Shown here piece after piece: positions 51,408-63,124 of a stretch of DNA of 64,000 nucleotides (positions are counted from its first letter, which is position 1; each line of letters opens with the position of its first letter). A program made the position numbers and the translations under genes. The notes under the pieces were generated by a model. That model saw only the letters and a program-made list of their open reading frames with translations. It was not told the origin of the DNA and ran no database searches. This DNA is from Bacilli bacterium (GTDB lineage: Bacteria; Bacillota; Bacilli; Bacillales; Amphibacillaceae): assembly GCA_012518125.1 (NCBI GenBank), contig JAAYTF010000072.1:1-64000 (forward strand), in the 5' to 3' direction.

Positions 51408-53036
51408 TTAATGTTTTCTCAACAAGTAACGTTGAATTTTTCCACTCGGCGTTTTTGGCAGTTGATCGATGAATTCAACGATGCGCGGGTATTCGTGAGC
51501 GGATAAGTTCTTCTTGACGAATTCGCTCAATTCTTTTGCCAAATCGTCGCTCGGTTCATATCCTGGACGTAAAATGACGTACGCTTTGACGAGCTCGCCG
51601 CGTTGTTCATCCGGTACACCGACGACAGCCGTCTCCGCCACCGCTTCGTGTTCCATGAGCGAGCTTTCCACTTCGAACGGCCCGATGCGGTAACCGGAGC
51701 TGATGATGATGTCATCTTCACGGCCTGAGAAGAAGAACATCCAGTCTTCGTCACGGCTCGCCGCGTCTCTCGTGAAATAATAACGTTTATCTTTTGAAAA
51801 GACTTCTTTCGTCTTTTCAGGTTCATTGTAATATCCACGGTACCAGAACAACGGTGAATTTTCGATGTCGATCGCCAATTCCCCTTCTTCGCCTGGTCCC
51901 AATTCGTTGCCGTTATCGTCCAAGATGACTGCACGGTATCCCGGCATTGCCGGACCCATTGATCCTGGTTTCACTTCATGGCGCATATCATCTTTGTGCA
52001 AGTTGACGACGCACATTCCCAATTCGGTCTGACCGTAATGGTCGTAAATTGGCTGACCGAACACCTTTTCAGCCCAGTTGCTTACGTCTGGGTTCAACGG
52101 TTCGCCGGCACTTGACAATGTTTTTAAGTTGATTTCGTCGATGAAATCTGGCGTGCCATGTACGCGCATCGTACGGTAAACGGTAGGTGCACCGGCAAAG
52201 TTCGTCACTTTATAGTCTCTTAACATTCTGTAAGTCCATTCGACGTCAAATTTGCCCTGGTTGACGACGAATGTTTGGCCCAAAAGGAGCGGTCCAATGA
52301 CGCCGTAGTAAAGTCCGTAAGCCCAACCTGGGTCGGCAATGTTCCAGAAAATATCTTCCGGTTTAACATCGAGGCCGAATCTCATGTACGCCTCGAACGC
52401 TGAAAGGGCGAATACTGGTACGTCGACCCCTTTCGGATTTCCCGTCGTACCGGACGTATAAATCAAAATCATTTGATCGTCTTTTGTGACGCGCACGGCA
52501 TCTTCGAAAGGCTCTGCCTGTTCAAGCGCTTCATAATAATCGATGTCGTCAACGTCAGCCAACTGTTTTGCATCTTTTGTGATCACGGTGATGTTGGATG
52601 CAGCTTCTTCACCCATGTCGTTAAACGCTTCGGTCACTTTCACGCGGTTTTGCGCATCCGTCAAAATGACCGATGCCCCGCTATGTTCAACACGGTATGA
52701 AATCGCTTTTTTCTCAAACGCGGTAAACAACGGTACATAAACAGCACCGAGACGCCAAATCGCCAATGCGGAAATGAATGTTTCCGGGCCTTTTGGCAAT
52801 AACACTGCCACTCGGCTGCCTTTTTCGACACCTTGGTTTTTGAGCACAGTTGCAAATTTTTTCGACAATTCGTTCAATTCGCCATACGTGTACGTACGTT
52901 TTTCCCCTTCGTCACTTTCAAAGTAAAAGGCGATTTTTTCTGGATCGTGGCGTTCGACAAGTACGTTTGCCAAAGACAAATTGTCGTAATCGTGTTGCTT
53001 GATCAGCTGCTCTACTTGATCAGAAAACTTCCCCAT
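51408..53036 (-). CDS. AMP-forming acyl-CoA synthetase (acetyl-CoA synthetase-like)
   Basis: A 542-residue ANL-superfamily ligase of the acetyl/propionyl/medium-chain acyl-CoA synthetase group. Motifs are YTSGTTGNPKGV (P-loop, ~residue 190), FWNIADPGWAYGLYYGVIGPLLLG (typical of acetyl-CoA synthetase relatives), DHYGQTELGM, GREDDIIISSGYRIGPFEVES (hinge) and PKTPSGKIQR with the catalytic lysine. The DPGWAYG segment favours short or branched short-chain acids. It lies upstream of the TetR gene and carboxylase operon on the same strand, but with its own terminator. Start ATG 53036, AAGGGGTAG upstream. Confidence 0.87.
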   Translation of the reverse strand: MGKFSDQVEQLIKQHDYDNLSLANVLVERHDPEKIAFYFESDEGEKRTYTYGELNELSKKFATVLKNQGVEKGSRVAVLLPKGPETFISALAIWRLGAVYVPLFTAFEKKAISYRVEHSGASVILTDAQNRVKVTEAFNDMGEEAASNITVITKDAKQLADVDDIDYYEALEQAEPFEDAVRVTKDDQMILIYTSGTTGNPKGVDVPVFALSAFEAYMRFGLDVKPEDIFWNIADPGWAYGLYYGVIGPLLLGQTFVVNQGKFDVEWTYRMLRDYKVTNFAGAPTVYRTMRVHGTPDFIDEINLKTLSSAGEPLNPDVSNWAEKVFGQPIYDHYGQTELGMCVVNLHKDDMRHEVKPGSMGPAMPGYRAVILDDNGNELGPGEEGELAIDIENSPLFWYRGYYNEPEKTKEVFSKDKRYYFTRDAASRDEDWMFFFSGREDDIIISSGYRIGPFEVESSLMEHEAVAETAVVGVPDEQRGELVKAYVILRPGYEPSDDLAKELSEFVKKNLSAHEYPRIVEFIDQLPKTPSGKIQRYLLRKH

Positions 53037-53302
53037 CTTTTACTACCCCTTACCTTAAGATTTTTATCAACAAAGTCGTTAACAAAACAACTTATGCTTG
53101 TTTATGTATAAAACGGCAAGTTGTCTTGTTAATGACTTTTACACGAATGTGATTAAGTTACAGGATCACTGTAACGGTTTCAAAAAAATGCTTTGTTATA
53201 TCAATTTGTTTTTAGCATTCTTAAAACGTTACCAAATCATCTTGAAAAAGAAAGGCGATAGAATGACCGAAAAAAATAATAAAAGGGACGGTAACATTGA
53301 TG
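53037..53302. other. Intergenic region with competing hairpins
   Basis: No recognised gene. GTTACAG-5-CTGTAAC (53157-53175) is a perfect hairpin. The same GTAAC also starts a longer imperfect stem (53171-53232) with AATGCT/AGCATT inside, so the two folds exclude each other. A 25-codon frame at 53263-53340 with a weak AAAGGCG upstream is a possible but unsupported small gene. Confidence 0.4.
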
Positions 53303-53380
53303 CAAGCCTAAAGCTTGTCTACTTGATGTCAAACGCTTGATGTTTAAGCTTTTCCGCAAGTATCTCACTTGCCAGGCTTG
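53303..53380 (+). ncRNA. Candidate structured RNA: compact three-way junction
   Basis: Three stems nest without conflict. P1 is CAAGCCT (53303-53309) with AGGCTTG (53374-53380). P2 is AAAGCTT (53310-53316) with AAGCTTT (53346-53352). P3 is GCAAGT (53356-53361) with ACTTGC (53367-53372). Junction linkers are 0, 3 and 1 base. No promoter was found and the strand is uncertain. It does not match a riboswitch or RNA class I recognise. Confidence 0.35.
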
Positions 53381-53420
53381 AGCAATCGTTTACCCAATCC
53401 CTTACAAAATTGCATAATTT

Positions 53421-56400
53421 TTAAGATTCATTTTCGTTTAAATTATCTAATATAAAATTCATTTGGTCAAGTTTTTTACTATATTTAACAACGTCAATTT
53501 CTGTATTTAATACATTTATTTGTTGGCGATAGATGAGCGATACTTCTTTGGCGATCGCTTCCAGCATGGTTTGGAACATGGCTTGCAATTGTTCCGAGTA
53601 CCGCTCTGTCATGAGCTTCTCTTGGTCGTTCAAATACGCTTCGATTTCCGGTTCCATTATTTCATAAAATTTGTCTTTCATCTTGTCACGTTCATTATCG
53701 GCAAAAAATGAACGCAAGTTTTTGAACATTTTCAAGGCCGGATGAAACATCGAAACGTCGATGTCGTCGAAAGCTTGGGCATATTCCGGTGTCACGAATC
53801 GTTTTTCTTCATAGTTTGCAAGCGAAATCGTCTCGTCGATTGACGCAAGTTCCCGGCTCACTTCCCCGTAAAATTCGTTAAACATTTGATTAATGAAGGC
53901 TTCGAGCCTGAGTGAAACGGCGCGCACTTCTTGCAGCAATTCGTAGCCGACGTGATCGATTAGCCGATTGCGGTTTTGTTCAAGTTGCTCCGTCGCCTGT
54001 CTGCCGTTTGCTGTCACCGTCGTCGGGTTGAAATGTTCTTTAAACATGTCTTGGAAACGGATGAACATCCTTTCTTTTACGTAATGCAGCTGTCGTTCGA
54101 TCCGCTCTTTCGTCCTGTCCATCAGTTGATCGACCGTCTTGTTTCCGAGCAACTCAAGGCTTTGCTGCTCGTTTTTTCGTAAACGTTCAATCTGGCTTTT
54201 TCTTTCACGTTCATCGAGTTTTGCCGATTGGACGATCTGTTCCAACATGGCTTTGACACGATAAATATCCCAAGCTGCCGCTTCGAACGTCAATTGATGA
54301 AGATCGTGTTCGATGAAATGGTAAAACGCCCGTTCAAACGTCTGCATCTGTTCGTTTAACGTAAGTCGGTTCCGTTTTTCGTACAGTGACTGTTTGCTCG
54401 ATAAAGGATAAATTTGTGCATGGCGGATGCCGTAGTTTAACAGTTGGTCTTCCACGTAGTCGACGACGAGTTTCAATTCCGCATCATCTTTTGCCAAGTC
54501 GCTCGCATTTACGACAAAGAACATTTTATCCAATGCGAACGATTCTTTCACGCGCCCCAATTGGACGAGAAAATCGCGGTCGGCGCTTGTGACGGCATGG
54601 TTGTAATACGTGACGTAAATGATGGCGTCGGCATCTTTGATGTAGTCGAAAGCGACGTTCGTATGCCGCGCATTCACCGAGTTCGCCCCCGGCGTATCGA
54701 CAAGCGTGATGCCGTTTTTCGTCAACTCGTTTTCGTGATATAAATCGACCGCTTCGATATACGCCGCGACTGTTTCATCCGTGACGTATGCGGCAAAATC
54801 GTCCAGCGAAATGATTTCCGTTTTGCCCAAAAGCTCGCCGCGCGATTCATAGCCGGCCAAAACGGCTTTTAAATAAGATCGGTAAACGTTTGATAATCGT
54901 TCACTTTCATGAATGTTTTCTCGTTTGATCCATTGGACGAATTCGGCGGTCGTTTTGCACGTCGGGGCAAAATCTTTTGTGATCATGCTTAAATCGTTCG
55001 TCAACACTTCATCCGTTTTATACGTGATGACGACGGTGCCGTGTCCAAACGTTTCGGTTGTGGGACGAATCCGATTGATGACGGCAGTCGTCGGATTTGG
55101 CGAAACAGGCAAAATCTTTTCGCCCAAAAGCGCATTCGAAAAGGACGACTTGCCGGCGCTGAATGCCCCAAAAAGCGCCACCGTAAGGGAACGGTGTTCG
55201 ATTTTCGCTTTCATCCGGCGCAATGAGTCGATTATGGATTCAAAATCGTCCAAATCGTTGATCAGTTTGATCGTATCTGCCAATTTTCCGACAATTTCTT
55301 CTTTTGTGAATGCATGCATTCGTTTCTCGCTTGCTTCGACTTTTACACTGCCATTTCCATCGTCGGTGGTTTCGTCTTTCGTTTGGATCGTCGGCGTTTT
55401 TTCTTTGACGAATATCTTCCGTTCTTTCAGTTTTTCACGGACGAGGTCGTGCGCCGTTTCATCGGCCGTTCCGCTTTCCAATACTTGCTCGATGTTGGCC
55501 AGCTTCGCTTCCAATTCGGCATACAACGCTGATTGTTCCAACATTTTCTGTCTTTCCAGCGCCAAGCGCGCTTTTTCTTCTTCCAGTATTCCTTTTTCAG
55601 CTTGTAGCGATTGATCGAGTTGGGCTTTCATCTTTTCGAGCAGTTCGATCGCTAGGCGCTTCGCTTGTTGTTTGATTTTATAACTCACTTCATCCGTGTA
55701 ATTCAAAACGTAGTTTCCGTTTACTGTTGCGCCTTCTTTCAATGAACCGAAAATGATTACTTCTGTCACATCAAGCGAAAATTGCTGCACTTCTTCACGC
55801 AACGTTTCATTGGCGATTTCATAACGGTGTAACAATTGCAGGAATTTCTCGCGCAGTTTCCAGACGATCGTCGATTGGACGGACTGTTTTAAGTCGTTTA
55901 AAAATGCGTTTAACCGCTTTTCTTTTTCTTGCTCCGTCTTTTTCTTCGCGTTAAAGAAGCCGACTTTAAATTTGGCGTCTTGCGAAAGCAAAAATTGTTC
56001 CGCCAAATCGCGCAGTTTTGCCGGCATGACGTAAGCATTCTTCAACGTCGCCTCGATTTCTTCGTTGAATTCCTTTTCGAGACGTTCTTTACGCGCGTTC
56101 ATCTCAGCAAGGCGCGCGTTTATTTCTTGCCATCTATTTTCGTCGAATTGTCCATCTGCTTCGGATAATGCCGATTGTTCAAACTGCTTTTCCAAATGTG
56201 CTTTATGCGCTTCGACCACCACATGTGCTGCGTGGGAAATCTGTTTTTCCAGCGAACCTTTTTCCGTAAGCAGTTGGAACAAGTCGCGTTTTAGCACATA
56301 AAGTTCGTTGTCCGGCAACGATTCATCGACGATGGAAGAATAGTAGATTCTTTCCGGACGGATGCCCCAATTGAAAAATGCCTCCTCGACAGAGCGTTTA

Positions 56401-57050
56401 AATGCGGAAAACGTAAGCTCTTCTTCGTTATGTTTGTCGATTTGATTGATAATGAGATAAATCGGGATCTGTTTTTCTTGTATCTGTTTTAAAAACTGGA
56501 AATTGACCTCCGATTGCACGTGGTTGTAATCCATGACATAAAACAAAACGTCGACCAAGTGCAAAGAAGATTCTGTCATGTAGCGGTCGGCGTCATCCGC
56601 CGCATCGATTCCCGGCGTATCGACGATGTAGGAACCTTTTGGCACGATTAGTTCTTTCGTTTCAATTTCAATTTGTTTGATCGTATCTTTTGTCATGCAA
56701 TAATCTTTGATAACGTCGATGTCGTACGGTTCATCATATTCAACCGGTTGCCGTTCATGAAAAAAGACTCGCGCAACACCTTTACCGGATGTGATTTTCA
56801 CGATGTTGGCGCTCGTCGGGATCGGGCTTTTCGGCAACAATTCTTTTCCAAGCAAAAAGTTGATGATCGAACTTTTCCCCGCGGAAAAATGCCCAGTGAA
56901 ACTGACGTAAAATTGTTGCTTCAACCATTTTTCATACAAATCGAGCATTTTTTCCGCGTTTTCCAAATCACCGTGCTCCGACATCACTTGATACAATGTT
57001 GCCAATTGATCATGTGAAATGACGACTTGTCTTTCCGCTAACACTTCCAA
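53421..57050 (-). CDS. dynA: Double-headed bacterial dynamin DynA (YpbR)
   Basis: A 1209-residue protein made of two fused dynamin-like units. The first GTPase has GHFSAGKSSIINFL (~residue 60) and DTPGIDAADD, the second GAFSAGKSSFSNALLGE (~residue 640) and VDTPGANSVNARH. Long helical stalk regions follow each G domain, with coiled-coil character around 300-360, 470-560 and 930-1000. B. subtilis DynA (1193 residues) has the same plan and fuses membranes, with a role in phage and membrane-stress resistance. TTG 57050 with AAGGGG 9 bases upstream is taken as start. No partner gene is adjacent. Confidence 0.9.
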   Translation of the reverse strand: MEVLAERQVVISHDQLATLYQVMSEHGDLENAEKMLDLYEKWLKQQFYVSFTGHFSAGKSSIINFLLGKELLPKSPIPTSANIVKITSGKGVARVFFHERQPVEYDEPYDIDVIKDYCMTKDTIKQIEIETKELIVPKGSYIVDTPGIDAADDADRYMTESSLHLVDVLFYVMDYNHVQSEVNFQFLKQIQEKQIPIYLIINQIDKHNEEELTFSAFKRSVEEAFFNWGIRPERIYYSSIVDESLPDNELYVLKRDLFQLLTEKGSLEKQISHAAHVVVEAHKAHLEKQFEQSALSEADGQFDENRWQEINARLAEMNARKERLEKEFNEEIEATLKNAYVMPAKLRDLAEQFLLSQDAKFKVGFFNAKKKTEQEKEKRLNAFLNDLKQSVQSTIVWKLREKFLQLLHRYEIANETLREEVQQFSLDVTEVIIFGSLKEGATVNGNYVLNYTDEVSYKIKQQAKRLAIELLEKMKAQLDQSLQAEKGILEEEKARLALERQKMLEQSALYAELEAKLANIEQVLESGTADETAHDLVREKLKERKIFVKEKTPTIQTKDETTDDGNGSVKVEASEKRMHAFTKEEIVGKLADTIKLINDLDDFESIIDSLRRMKAKIEHRSLTVALFGAFSAGKSSFSNALLGEKILPVSPNPTTAVINRIRPTTETFGHGTVVITYKTDEVLTNDLSMITKDFAPTCKTTAEFVQWIKRENIHESERLSNVYRSYLKAVLAGYESRGELLGKTEIISLDDFAAYVTDETVAAYIEAVDLYHENELTKNGITLVDTPGANSVNARHTNVAFDYIKDADAIIYVTYYNHAVTSADRDFLVQLGRVKESFALDKMFFVVNASDLAKDDAELKLVVDYVEDQLLNYGIRHAQIYPLSSKQSLYEKRNRLTLNEQMQTFERAFYHFIEHDLHQLTFEAAAWDIYRVKAMLEQIVQSAKLDERERKSQIERLRKNEQQSLELLGNKTVDQLMDRTKERIERQLHYVKERMFIRFQDMFKEHFNPTTVTANGRQATEQLEQNRNRLIDHVGYELLQEVRAVSLRLEAFINQMFNEFYGEVSRELASIDETISLANYEEKRFVTPEYAQAFDDIDVSMFHPALKMFKNLRSFFADNERDKMKDKFYEIMEPEIEAYLNDQEKLMTERYSEQLQAMFQTMLEAIAKEVSLIYRQQINVLNTEIDVVKYSKKLDQMNFILDNLNENES

Positions 57051-57093
57051 TGTAAAGTACCCCTTTTTACCAAACTAGTAAATGAAATGAAAT

Positions 57094-57117
57094 AGAGTCC
57101 TAGCATTCAAGGACTCT
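57094..57117 (-). terminator. Terminator after the flavin reductase gene
   Basis: AGAGTCCT (57094-57101) with AGGACTCT (57110-57117) forms an 8-bp stem with an 8-base loop, followed on the minus strand by ATTTCATTT, an imperfect U-tract. Confidence 0.65.
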
Positions 57118-57125
57118 CTTTATCT

Positions 57126-57593
57126 TTATTCCTCTTTTAAGTAACGGTATTTGCTAGCATAATAAATGATCGGTTCACCGTCATTTACATGTATATCGAT
57201 GACTTTCCCGATGAAAATGATATGGTCGCCCGCCTCAAATTGGTCGACGACTTCACAAGATACATTCGCAAGTGCATCTTTTATGACCGGAACACCCGAT
57301 TGATCGATAAATTCGAAAGCATGATCGGGCAAGTCAATTTGATCGGCAAAATATAATGATAAATCTTTCTGGCTATCGCGCAACATGCTTACGCCAAAAG
57401 GTTTTCCTATTTCCAATTTATGGTACATGCTCGCGTGATCGCCGATGGAGACGGCAAGCAACATCGGCTTGAGCGAAACGGACATGAACGCGTTTACGGT
57501 CATCCCGATCGGTTTAGCGTCGTCGTACATCGAAACGACAGTGATCCCTGTTGCGAACCTCCCCATCGCGTCACGAAACAAACGCTCATTCAT
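57126..57593 (-). CDS. Flavin reductase family protein
   Basis: A 155-residue split-barrel FMN-binding protein (HpaC/flavin reductase-like). MGRFATGITVVSMYDDAKPIGMTVNAFMSVSLKPMLLAVSI at the N-terminus and DHIIFIGKVIDIHVNDGEPIIYY at the C-terminus are typical of the family. Such proteins supply reduced flavin to two-component monooxygenases or act as oxidoreductases. No monooxygenase gene is adjacent, so the partner is unknown. ATG 57593, GAAAGGATG upstream. A copy of the TATATTATGTAAAC motif lies about 80 bases upstream. Confidence 0.83.
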   Translation of the reverse strand: MNERLFRDAMGRFATGITVVSMYDDAKPIGMTVNAFMSVSLKPMLLAVSIGDHASMYHKLEIGKPFGVSMLRDSQKDLSLYFADQIDLPDHAFEFIDQSGVPVIKDALANVSCEVVDQFEAGDHIIFIGKVIDIHVNDGEPIIYYASKYRYLKEE

Positions 57594-57668
57594 TCAATAA
57601 CGTCATCCTTTCTTAGACTATACCTCTACTTTAACACGAATGACATGAATTTAACATCTTTTTGTCCG

Positions 57669-57689
57669 TTTAGTTTACATAATATATAT
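57669..57689 (-). repeat. Third copy of the TATATTATGTAAAC motif
   Basis: On the minus strand these 21 bases are identical to 37724-37744. A 14-base core also occurs at 34156-34169. It is intergenic, between the stand-alone biotin carrier and flavin reductase genes. Confidence 0.6.
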
Positions 57690-57715
57690 ATCGTTAACTG
57701 AAGGATGACGGATTT

Positions 57716-57928
57716 TTATTCGAGCGTCAAAATCGTGTCTCCTTCATTGACGAAATCCCCTTCATGGACGAGAATTTCTTTCACCGTTCCACTCGTTTCG
57801 CTTGTAATCGGTATTTCCATTTTCATCGACTCTAAGATGGCGACATCTTGCCCCGCTTCCACTTTGTCGCCGGTATTGACTAAAATTTTCCACATGTTTC
57901 CCGCCATCGACGCTTTGACTTCTTGCAT
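57716..57928 (-). CDS. Orphan biotin/lipoyl carrier protein
   Basis: A 70-residue biotinyl domain with the ESMKMEIPI biotinylation site and flanks (VKASMAGNMWKILVNTGDKV, GTVKEILVHEGDFVNEGDTILTLE) very similar to the operon-encoded carrier at 47700-47912, same length. No carboxylase subunit is adjacent; parC lies upstream and a flavin reductase gene downstream. It may serve another carboxyltransferase, such as YqjD, which lacks its own carrier in this window. ATG 57928 follows AAAGGGGCG; earlier in-frame starts sit too close to it. Confidence 0.87.
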   Translation of the reverse strand: MQEVKASMAGNMWKILVNTGDKVEAGQDVAILESMKMEIPITSETSGTVKEILVHEGDFVNEGDTILTLE

Positions 57929-58009
57929 CTTCATCGCCCCTTTCACGATTCATTGTTTACCATACAATGCCTATTTTATCATTCCACTTGCGGAAAATGA
58001 ATTGTTTTT

Positions 58010-60460
58010 CTATTCGTTCTCTTGGAATGGGACTGTATACGGTTCATCTTTGAAGGCATAAATGACATTTCCGTCCTCATCTTCTTCCAATATGAACGAG
58101 CCGTTCGTGTTTCGTTCACTTTCCGGCAATTGCAATGGTACGATTTCGAACACTTTTTCCTTATCTGTTACGACAAAAACGTTTTCTTCAACTTCATTTG
58201 AAAGCTGCTCGAAATAGATGAGTCGGTGCGGTTTCGTTTTTAACGTTCTTAACAACTGTACACCGCGGCGTGCGCGTTGGGACGGTTCAAGCACTCGTTT
58301 CGGCATTCGTTTCACCGCTCCGCGCTGCGTGACGACGAACAGATCAAACGCATCTCCACGATCGGCAAACCCGTTGATGACATGATCATCTTCTTTCAAC
58401 TGGATGCCGATGACACCTTGGGCGCGGATGCCCACCGGAGAAATTTGCCCCGCTTCAAAACAGATGCCGTATCCGTTATGCGTGGCGATGTAAAGGGGTG
58501 AATTTTCTCCCGTTATGCTGACATTCACCACTTCATCGCCTTGTTTTAAATTGATGGCGATCAAACTGTTTTTCGTGCGCGTCGTCTCATATTCTTTCAA
58601 AGCCGTCTTTTTCACGAGCCCATGCTTCGTGAAAAAGACGACAAATCGTTCTTCTTCGAATCGTTTGACCGGTATGGATGCGATGATTCTTTCATCGTTG
58701 TCCAGTTCAACGATATTGGAAATGTGGACGCCCGTATCGCGCCACCGGATGTCTGGCAACTCGTAAACAGGGATCATGACATATTTGCCCATATTCGTAA
58801 ATAATAAGATGTTGTCCGTCGTATCCATTTCGAATAACGAGATGAGATGGTCCGACTTTTTCAGCGTCAGGTCGCTTTTTTTCGAAGCGTTATAAGATCG
58901 GAGGCTCGTCCGCTTCACGTAACCGTCTTTCGTCGCGGATACGACGACGGTCTCTTGCGGAACCGTCACTTCGATGTTGATTTTTATTTCTTCGATTTCT
59001 TCTTCGATAGTCGTACGTCGTTTGCTCGGATATTGTTTTTTCATCTTGCGCAAATCCGCTTTGATTTTATTGAGCAACGCTTTTTCACTCGTCAAGATCG
59101 CTTCATACGTTTTGATTCTTTCTTCCAATTCTTTTTTCTCTTCTTTCAATTGTGTCACATCGGTATTCGTCAAACGATACAATTGTAAATTTAAAATCGC
59201 ATCTGCCTGCATGTCGGTGAATGAAAAAGCCGCCATGATGTTTTCTTTCGCTTCTTTTCGGTTTTTTGACTTGCGGATGATGGCGATCAATTCGTCCAGA
59301 ACGGATACCGCCTTGATCAGGCCGTCGACGATATGGGCGCGGTCTTTTGCTTTATTGAGATCGTACGTCGTTTGTCTAGTCACCACTTCTTTTTGGTGTT
59401 TGATGTATGCATCGATGATTTCAGGGAGGCTCAACAGTTTCGGTCTGCGGTCTTGAATGGCGACCATATTGTAATTGTACGTCACTTGCAAGTCCGTGTT
59501 TTTATATAAATATTGCAAAATGCCTTCGCTGTCGGCATCTTTCTTCAAATCGATGACGATGCGCAAACCTTCGCGGTCCGTTTCGTCACGGACTTCTTGG
59601 ATGCCATCGACTTTCCGCTCGATATGTAATTCATCGATTTTCCGGACGAGATTCGCTTTATTGACATCGAACGGTATTTCGTGAATGATGATTTGTTCGC
59701 GTCCGCCGCGCACTTTTTTGATTTCCGTTTTGCCCCGGATGATGATGCGTCCTTTTCCCGTTTTGAACGCTTCGATGATGCCGTCTTTCCCTTGGACGAT
59801 GCCGCCGGTAGGGAAATCGGGGCCTTGGATTTTCGTCATTAAATCTTCGACCGTGGCATTCGGTTTGTCAATTTTTAAAATGATTGCATCGATCACTTCT
59901 TGCAAATTGTGCGGTGGAATGTTCGTCGCATAACCGGCTGAAATTCCCGTCGAACCGTTGATCAACAAATTCGGCAGCTTCGCTGGAAAAACGACCGGTT
60001 CTTCTGTCGTGTCATCAAAGTTCGGAATGAAGTCGACCGTGTCTTTATCGATGTCGACCAACAATTCCGATGCAATTTTGGAGAGCCGTGCTTCCGTATA
60101 ACGCATCGCAGCGGGCGGATCGCCGTCGATACTGCCGTTATTGCCGTGCATTTCAACAAGTTCATAGCGCATCTTCCAATCTTGGCTGAGCCGAACCATC
60201 GCGTCATAGACGGACGTATCGCCGTGCGGATGATAATTGCCGATGACGGTGCCGACCGTTTTAGCGGATTTGCGGAAATTGTTTTCATGCGTATTTTTGT
60301 CGATGAACATCGCGTATAAAATGCGCCGTTGCACAGGTTTTAAACCATCCCGGACATCGGGAAGCGCCCGGTCTTGAATGATATATTTACTGTAGCGCCC
60401 GAACCTGTCGCCGATCACCCGTTCTAAAGGCAATTCCAAAACTTTGTTCGCTGATTGCAT
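58010..60460 (-). CDS. parC: DNA topoisomerase IV subunit A
   Basis: An 816-residue type IIA topoisomerase A subunit that cuts and rejoins DNA to separate replicated chromosomes. The active-site tyrosine is in [14 protein letters not shown] (~residue 120). The quinolone-resistance region reads [20 protein letters not shown]. The C-terminal half is a beta-pinwheel built from repeats such as [20 protein letters not shown] and QRGAVKRMP. It lacks the gyrase GyrA-box, supporting ParC. Start ATG 60460 has AAAGGGGT 7 bases upstream. It follows parE by about 20 bases. Confidence 0.95.
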   Translation of the reverse strand: MQSANKVLELPLERVIGDRFGRYSKYIIQDRALPDVRDGLKPVQRRILYAMFIDKNTHENNFRKSAKTVGTVIGNYHPHGDTSVYDAMVRLSQDWKMRYELVEMHGNNGSIDGDPPAAMRYTEARLSKIASELLVDIDKDTVDFIPNFDDTTEEPVVFPAKLPNLLINGSTGISAGYATNIPPHNLQEVIDAIILKIDKPNATVEDLMTKIQGPDFPTGGIVQGKDGIIEAFKTGKGRIIIRGKTEIKKVRGGREQIIIHEIPFDVNKANLVRKIDELHIERKVDGIQEVRDETDREGLRIVIDLKKDADSEGILQYLYKNTDLQVTYNYNMVAIQDRRPKLLSLPEIIDAYIKHQKEVVTRQTTYDLNKAKDRAHIVDGLIKAVSVLDELIAIIRKSKNRKEAKENIMAAFSFTDMQADAILNLQLYRLTNTDVTQLKEEKKELEERIKTYEAILTSEKALLNKIKADLRKMKKQYPSKRRTTIEEEIEEIKINIEVTVPQETVVVSATKDGYVKRTSLRSYNASKKSDLTLKKSDHLISLFEMDTTDNILLFTNMGKYVMIPVYELPDIRWRDTGVHISNIVELDNDERIIASIPVKRFEEERFVVFFTKHGLVKKTALKEYETTRTKNSLIAINLKQGDEVVNVSITGENSPLYIATHNGYGICFEAGQISPVGIRAQGVIGIQLKEDDHVINGFADRGDAFDLFVVTQRGAVKRMPKRVLEPSQRARRGVQLLRTLKTKPHRLIYFEQLSNEVEENVFVVTDKEKVFEIVPLQLPESERNTNGSFILEEDEDGNVIYAFKDEPYTVPFQENE

Positions 60461-60479
60461 GGACATACCCCTTTACATA

Positions 60480-62490
<2,011 letters not shown>

Positions 62491-62503
62491 TTTTCATCAA
62501 GAA

Positions 62504-62531
62504 AAAAGATGACAAGCAACTGTCATCTTTT
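62504..62531 (-). terminator. Terminator after yneT
   Basis: AAAAGATGACA pairs with TGTCATCTTTT around a 6-base loop, with a T-run in the minus-strand direction. Confidence 0.88.
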
Positions 62532-62550
62532 GCATAACATGTATTTACGA

Positions 62551-62964
62551 TTATTTTATAACAGCATGAGCGACTTTAATACATAAATCCATAATAACCG
62601 TGAATCCATTTTCTTTCAACAAGTGATAGGCTTCCTCATTGACGACCCCTTGCTGTGCCCAAAACACTTTGCAATCCGTTTTCAACGCTTCTTTAGCGAT
62701 TTCCGGCAAGAACTCCGAACGACGGAAAACGTTGATGATGTCGATTTTTTCTTCAATATCCGAAAGTCTTGCGTACGCTTTTTCACCCAACACTTCATCG
62801 ACTTTCGGATTTACCGGGATGATTTTATAACCGGCCTTTTGCATCGCTTCCGACACTTGGTACGAAGTCCGTTCCGGATTGTCGGACAAACCGACGACCG
62901 CGATCGTTTTTGCTTCATCCAAAATGTTGCGAATGACTTCATTTGAAGGATTTTCCCATGCCAT
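62551..62964 (-). CDS. yneT: CoA-binding protein YneT
   Basis: A 137-residue Rossmann-like CoA-binding domain protein (TIAVVGLSDNPERTSYQVSEAMQKAGYKIIPVNP, then WAQQGVVNEEAYHLLKENGFTVIMDLCIKV). The family binds CoA or a related nucleotide, but the enzymatic role is unknown. In B. subtilis yneT also lies between plsY and parE. It is divergent from plsY and terminated before parE. Confidence 0.9.
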   Translation of the reverse strand: MAWENPSNEVIRNILDEAKTIAVVGLSDNPERTSYQVSEAMQKAGYKIIPVNPKVDEVLGEKAYARLSDIEEKIDIINVFRRSEFLPEIAKEALKTDCKVFWAQQGVVNEEAYHLLKENGFTVIMDLCIKVAHAVIK

Positions 62965-63124
62965 GACGCTTCACCTCGAATATCATTGTTCATTTTCTTC
63001 ATATTATCATAAATCACCGTGTTCGCAAAATGGATAAACAGTCTTGCCTACTTCGAGCTCATTACATATCATATAGATGTGTGGTAAACTATTCATAAAA
63101 CCTTGTTGAGAAAGTTGGTTGACG

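Noticed and set aside
60180-60260. Thr and Asp at the ParC quinolone-region positions usually quoted as Ser80/Glu84 in S. aureus
   Set aside because: Conservative, and possibly the natural state in this lineage. Nothing else suggests selected resistance, so no claim is made.
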